Below the pieces are notes generated by a model. The model did not search any database and was not told where the DNA came from. It worked only from the letters and a program-made list of their open reading frames with translations. Source: a virus. Taken from it: a stretch of 44,566 nucleotides of DNA. Numbering within the stretch: position 1 is the stretch's first letter; each line of letters opens with the position of its first letter. Shown in pieces: positions 40,613 through 44,566 of this stretch. Location: positions 1 through 44,566 of the IMG/VR virus record IMGVR_UViG_3300034093_000452. One strand, given 5' to 3'. The position numbers and the translations under genes were made by a program.

Positions 40613-42887
40613 AGATCTTGAGCAGATTTTCGAATCAGCCGTGAGTCTAGCCAACGAACACGAACACGAGTATGTTACTCTTGAACACTTCTTGCACGGG
40701 CTAGTTACTAACGAAGAATTTGCAAAACTCCTCGGTAGCTTTGGTGCTGACGTTAAAAGTTTAATTACAGACTTAGAAAAATATATATCAGAAGATTTAA
40801 AGGAAATTGTTAACCCAAGCGTCGATCGTCCTAAAAAAACAAATACAGTTGATCGCGTTTTAAATCGAGCGTTTACTCAGGTGTTGTTTACTGGTAGAAA
40901 TGTTATTGAACCAGTTGATTGTTTTATCAGCATGTTTGCTGAAAAGAAAAGCTATGCCACGCACTTTATTAAAAAAGCAAATATCGATAAAGATAAATTC
41001 CTAAATTTTATCCAAAAAGAATATAGCAAAGAAGACAATGAGGAGAGTTCTGCAGGTAGCACACGATCTAATCTCCAACTTGAAAGGATGATTAGTCAGT
41101 TCTGCACCAATCTAACTGCAAAAGCAAAATCAAAGAAAATTGATCCAGTTATCGGTCGTGAAAAAGAAATCGAAGAAGTTCAACTAGTACTTGCTCGAAG
41201 AAACAAAAGTAACGTTATTTTAATCGGTGATCCCGGTGTAGGTAAAACTGCTATTGCAGAAGGCTTGGCTAAAAAAATCATTGAAGGTACTGTTCCTACA
41301 TTTATTCAAGATCACACTGTTTATAGTATGGACATTAGTTCTATGCTTGCCGGTAGTAAGTATCGTGGTGATTTTGAAGAACGTCTTAAAGCTATTATCA
41401 GTGCGTTAGAAAAGAAGAAAAATTGTATTCTGTTTATCGATGAAGCACATATGATGAACGGGGCAGGCGCTGCAAATGGTAACAGTAACGACATGGCAAA
41501 TATGCTCAAGCCTATGCTGACAAAAGGTACACTAAAAGTTATCGCCAGTACTACCTGGGAAGAATATCGCAAGCACTTTGAAAAAGATCGCGCCCTAATG
41601 CGTCGATTCCAGCGTGTTACTATTGACGAGCCTAGTGAAGCAGTTACTATTAAGATCCTAAAAGGTGTTAAGAAGTATTACGAAAAACACCACGGTGTTA
41701 AGATTACCAATCAAGCCATTACTGATGCAGTAACCTACTCTGTTAAGTACATGACTGACAAGAAGCTTCCAGATAAGGCGCTAGACTTAATTGATTGTGC
41801 ATGTGCTCGATTTAAAGTTAAGGACGAAGAAAACGGAGTTGTTGATCATGACGAGATTGTTTTTGAAGTTGCAAGACTGGCTAATCTTCCAATTGAACAG
41901 GTTAGCTCAAAAGAAGGTGTTAATCTTGCAAGTCTGGAAAAAGGCCTACGTAACAAGGTTTTCGGTCAAGAAAATGCTATCACTAGCCTGTTAGATAAGA
42001 TTTTTATTGCCCAAGCAGGATTAAAACCATTTAATAAGCCGGTCGGTAGTTTCTTGTTTGTAGGTCCTACTGGCGTAGGAAAGACTGAAGCTGCTAAACA
42101 GCTCGCCACTGGTATGGGAATTAAACTTGTACGATTTGATATGAGTGAATTTCAGGAAAAACATAGTGTTGCTAAATTTATTGGAGCGCCGCCTGGATAC
42201 GTAGGATTTGATGAAAATGCAGGACAGTTGATTACATGCTTACAAGAAACACCTAACTGTGTTCTTTTATTAGACGAAGTCGAAAAGGCTCACCCGGATG
42301 TACTAACTGTTATGCTACAATTAATGGACAATGGTTTTATTACCGGTAGTAACGGCAAAAAGGCAGATGGTCGCAATGCTATTATCATTATGACATCAAA
42401 CTTAGGTTCCGCAGATGCTGAAAAGAATTCAGTAGGCTTTGGTAGTCTAGAGCGTGATAGTGATCCTAAAGATGCTGTTAACAAATTCTTTGCGCCTGAA
42501 TTCCGCAATCGTTTAGATGGTATTGTTAAGTTTGGTAAGTTAGACCATGTTACAATGATCAAAGTTGTTAAGAAATTTATTGACGAGCTCAATGCATTAG
42601 TTAAAGACAAAAATATTCATGTTAAACCCAATGCCGAAGCAGTTGAATTTTTAATTGCCAAAGGATTTAATAGTAAAATGGGTGCTCGTCCTTTGCAAAG
42701 AACTATTGACGAATTCATTAAGAAACCTATGAGTCGTGAAATTCTTTTTGGTAAATTAACAAACGGCGGAGTAGTTGAAGTTAATGTAGTAGACGAACAA
42801 CTAAAACTTAACATTGTTGATGTTATGCCAGTCATTAAATCAAAGATTCCAGATGAAAACACAGATACAGAAACTGAACTCCAGTAA
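40596..42887 (+). CDS. clpA: ClpA-type AAA+ unfoldase
   Basis: 763 residues with the ClpA layout: N-domain (1-145, LEHFLHGL), D1 with Walker A GDPGVGKT (211-218) and Walker B LFIDEAH, pore loop KYRGDFE, D2 with GPTGVGKT (490-497), LLLDEVEK, pore loop GYVG (534-537) and FRNRLD. VGF (613-615) in NSVGFGSL is the loop that docks on ClpP. It has no ClpB-type long middle domain. With phage ClpP (17907) it could form a full protease. Start at ATG 40596, overlapping the deformylase gene. Confidence 0.95.
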   Translation: MLQPNKDLEQIFESAVSLANEHEHEYVTLEHFLHGLVTNEEFAKLLGSFGADVKSLITDLEKYISEDLKEIVNPSVDRPKKTNTVDRVLNRAFTQVLFTGRNVIEPVDCFISMFAEKKSYATHFIKKANIDKDKFLNFIQKEYSKEDNEESSAGSTRSNLQLERMISQFCTNLTAKAKSKKIDPVIGREKEIEEVQLVLARRNKSNVILIGDPGVGKTAIAEGLAKKIIEGTVPTFIQDHTVYSMDISSMLAGSKYRGDFEERLKAIISALEKKKNCILFIDEAHMMNGAGAANGNSNDMANMLKPMLTKGTLKVIASTTWEEYRKHFEKDRALMRRFQRVTIDEPSEAVTIKILKGVKKYYEKHHGVKITNQAITDAVTYSVKYMTDKKLPDKALDLIDCACARFKVKDEENGVVDHDEIVFEVARLANLPIEQVSSKEGVNLASLEKGLRNKVFGQENAITSLLDKIFIAQAGLKPFNKPVGSFLFVGPTGVGKTEAAKQLATGMGIKLVRFDMSEFQEKHSVAKFIGAPPGYVGFDENAGQLITCLQETPNCVLLLDEVEKAHPDVLTVMLQLMDNGFITGSNGKKADGRNAIIIMTSNLGSADAEKNSVGFGSLERDSDPKDAVNKFFAPEFRNRLDGIVKFGKLDHVTMIKVVKKFIDELNALVKDKNIHVKPNAEAVEFLIAKGFNSKMGARPLQRTIDEFIKKPMSREILFGKLTNGGVVEVNVVDEQLKLNIVDVMPVIKSKIPDENTDTETELQ

Positions 42888-43542
42888 ACTGTTCTATAAC
42901 AAGTGGCCCTACAAAGTCGAATGTAGACAAGTAGGAGCCTCTAGAATTGTTCACAGCGGAGTCGATATTGTTCGAGAGTGGTGTGCTACTGGTAAAGGTA
43001 TGCACGTTGATAGGCTGTCTGCTTTGCAAATCAACAAAGCAGATTACTTAGAGTTTACTAACTTAGTAGCACCGTTCATTGACAACCCCGATGTAAAAAT
43101 TCGAGTAGAAGGGTCGCATTTTAATCTATTTTGCACAGACAAATCTATATTAGAAACAATAGATAAAGATCTAAACAAGTGGATTAGAAAGATAAGCGGG
43201 CCGACTACGGACCAAGAACTAGAATTCATGCTTAGTAATGGTCATAAAAAGATACTGCGAGACGTATTTCCCAAAGAAAAGTACAAATACAGGGTATATT
43301 TTAAATCAAGATTCCCTGCAGACAAGCGAGCTACATTTGTAACCTGGGCAGATAAGTACGGAGACAAGCTAGACATTAGCGAAACCAGTAGACGATGGCT
43401 TGTAAGCACTAGACACTACGCACAAGATCCCTTTATGTACGTAGAAGACGACAAAATGCTCAGCATGGTAGGCATATATTTGAGCGGATACATCAAAAAA
43501 GTTGAAGAGTTTATCCTTAGAGAGACTGCTTTTTCCGTATAA
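42853..43542 (+). CDS. Conserved phage hypothetical protein (229 aa)
   Basis: ATG 42853 (MKTQIQKLNSSKLFYNKWPYKVEC) is preferred; the longer frame from 42814 adds residues that only copy clpA in another frame. Segments such as IRVEGSHFNLFCTDKS, HKKILRDVFPKEKYKYRVYFKSRF and YAQDPFMYVEDDKMLSMVG look strongly conserved in type, and I recall such proteins from T4-like marine phages. No function known. The 35-base overlap with clpA suggests coupling. Confidence 0.75.
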   Translation: MKTQIQKLNSSKLFYNKWPYKVECRQVGASRIVHSGVDIVREWCATGKGMHVDRLSALQINKADYLEFTNLVAPFIDNPDVKIRVEGSHFNLFCTDKSILETIDKDLNKWIRKISGPTTDQELEFMLSNGHKKILRDVFPKEKYKYRVYFKSRFPADKRATFVTWADKYGDKLDISETSRRWLVSTRHYAQDPFMYVEDDKMLSMVGIYLSGYIKKVEEFILRETAFSV

Positions 43543-43560
43543 GTGAAAGTGGTATAGTAG

Positions 43561-43568
43561 CATAAATA
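43561..43568 (+). promoter_or_regulatory. Late-promoter-like CATAAATA inside a dyad
   Basis: CATAAATA lies 8 bases before ATG 43577 and inside an inverted repeat GGTATAGTA/TACTATGCC with one mismatch. The short spacing predicts a nearly leaderless message. Confidence 0.5.
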
Positions 43569-43576
43569 TTGTTACT

Positions 43577-44011
43577 ATGCCATCACTAAGCCAAAGTTTA
43601 ACGTTCAACGTCAATTCATCCAGTACAGTAGTATTAGATTATCCTAATACAGGTACAACTGCCCTAATTTATGCCAGCGATCCTATAAAAGGTGACGGTT
43701 ACTTCGGGGGTAGCGACGGTTTTCACACTGTCCAAATCAATATAAACGAGTTTATCGGAAAGATAGAGATGCAGGGGTCGCTTGCGTCCTCACCGCAGTC
43801 CACTGACTGGTTTTCTGTTGAGCTAGGCACAAACAACATGTCTATTGATACAACAGGACTGATTAGCGAAGAAAACATTTCAAGCGTCGAATACACTACT
43901 GCAACTACTAATATAAAGAGTTATAATTTTACCGGAAACTATGTCTGGATTAGAGCCAGAGTAAGTGATTGGACTGATGGTACTGTAAACAATATTAGAA
44001 TTAATCATTAA
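43577..44011 (+). CDS. Virion structural protein (144 aa)
   Basis: Beta-rich protein; DGYFGGSDGFHTVQINI and FIGKIEMQGSLASSPQSTDWF match a family of structural or tail-associated proteins of T4-like marine phages. It is preceded by a late-promoter-like box and followed by a collagen-like fibre gene. The exact place in the virion is unknown. Confidence 0.75.
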   Translation: MPSLSQSLTFNVNSSSTVVLDYPNTGTTALIYASDPIKGDGYFGGSDGFHTVQININEFIGKIEMQGSLASSPQSTDWFSVELGTNNMSIDTTGLISEENISSVEYTTATTNIKSYNFTGNYVWIRARVSDWTDGTVNNIRINH

Positions 44012-44020
44012 GGACTTGCA

Positions 44021-44566
44021 ATGACAAAACAGACAATTAGTATAGGTTCGGGAGAACTAGCAGGTGATGGTGAAAGCATTCGTTCTGCATTTGTCAAAGT
44101 AAATGCTAACTTCGACGAAATTTATGCAGGCGGAATAGGTGGCGGCGTTTCTGGACCAACTGGGCCTTCGGGTGCAACTGGTCCACAAGGAAATGTAGGA
44201 CTAACTGGCCCTTCAGGTGTAAACGGTAGTACTGGTCCACAAGGACCTTCGGGTGCAACTGGTCCACAAGGAAATGCAGGTGCAGTGGGGCCAACTGGAC
44301 CTTCGGGTGCTCAAGGAAATGCAGGAGCAACAGGCCCTCAGGGCATTCAAGGCGATGTTGGACCATCTGGACCTTCGGGTGCTCAAGGAAATGCAGGAGT
44401 AACAGGCCCCACAGGTCCACAAGGCGTTCAAGGGCCCCAAGGCGTTGCGGGTGAAAACGGGGCTGTAGGACCAACTGGTCCACAAGGTAATACAGGTATT
44501 AGTGGGCCTGCTGGCCCAGCAGGCGCAAGTGGAGATCCGGGTGCTGTTGGTCCAACTGGTCCACAG
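44021..44566 (+). CDS. Collagen-like fibre protein, 3' partial
   Basis: 182 residues open at the right edge. The start [31 protein letters not shown] is the standard head of phage fibres that plug into a baseplate or another fibre. From residue about 45 come Gly-X-Y triplets ([13 protein letters not shown]) to the window end. The DNA repeats are close to those in the genes at 24184-29235. Confidence 0.85.
   Translation, partial: MTKQTISIGSGELAGDGESIRSAFVKVNANFDEIYAGGIGGGVSGPTGPSGATGPQGNVGLTGPSGVNGSTGPQGPSGATGPQGNAGAVGPTGPSGAQGNAGATGPQGIQGDVGPSGPSGAQGNAGVTGPTGPQGVQGPQGVAGENGAVGPTGPQGNTGISGPAGPAGASGDPGAVGPTGPQ

Overview
The window is a stretch of an uncultured, T4-like contractile-tailed phage (myovirus) of the type common in marine and fresh water. 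Signs of this are a T4 gp44-type clamp-loader subunit, PhoH, dCMP deaminase, a MazG-like pyrophosphatase, UV-damage endonuclease (UvsE), 2OG-Fe(II) oxygenases, Gly-X-Y (collagen-like) fibre genes, an S74-chaperone fibre, and NATAAATA-type late promoters next to strong sigma70-type promoters. The sequence looks AT-rich. Genes are packed tightly, with 4-bp ATGA overlaps throughout, and almost all lie on the + strand (only phoH and one small membrane protein are on -). The lysis genes (GH19 endolysin, inner- and outer-membrane spanin candidates) point to a Gram-negative host. I saw no tRNA, rRNA, CRISPR array, insertion sequence or integrase. No gap between genes exceeds about 120 bases.

Layout. 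1-5000: the end of an SPFH/prohibitin gene, four tiny genes, then a sugar-transfer cluster (GT4, two GT-like proteins and a 2OG-oxygenase-like protein) and dCMP deaminase. 5000-8400: a zincin-type metalloprotease, a short nucleotide-sugar dehydrogenase, FolE, and another glycosyltransferase. 8400-18500: small accessory genes, most of unknown function, among them a secreted penicillin-binding-protein-like DD-peptidase, MazG, a Bax-inhibitor-1 membrane protein, a large unknown gene behind its own promoter, and ClpP. 18500-22980: QueD-like protein, a TagD-like cytidylyltransferase, UDP-glucuronate decarboxylase-like epimerase, AbrB-like protein, 2OG oxygenase, UvsE. 23000-29940: virion fibre genes. 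29940-34940: small conserved phage genes, a DnaE-like fragment, a GroES-like co-chaperonin, a second TagD-like enzyme, gp44, phoH. 35000-39200: two probably late genes of unknown function, then endolysin, spanins and holin-like proteins. 39270-42890: DnaJ-like, peptide deformylase and ClpA in a row. The window ends in more virion genes, the last running off the edge.

Themes. (1) Proteostasis: ClpP and ClpA (with a VGF ClpP-docking loop), a DnaJ-like co-chaperone, peptide deformylase and a GroES-like protein give the phage its own folding and degradation kit. (2) Sugar chemistry: dehydrogenase, decarboxylase, two cytidylyltransferases and at least four GT-like proteins sit beside collagen-like fibres and 2OG oxygenases, so fibre or DNA decoration is a reasonable guess. 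(3) Transcription: eight near-consensus TTGACN-N17/18-TANNAT promoters can be read by eye. In five of them the ATG starts 5 or 6 bases after the -10 hexamer, so the mRNA should be leaderless. Two others are interwoven with terminator hairpins. This repeated layout is the most unusual structural signal in the window.
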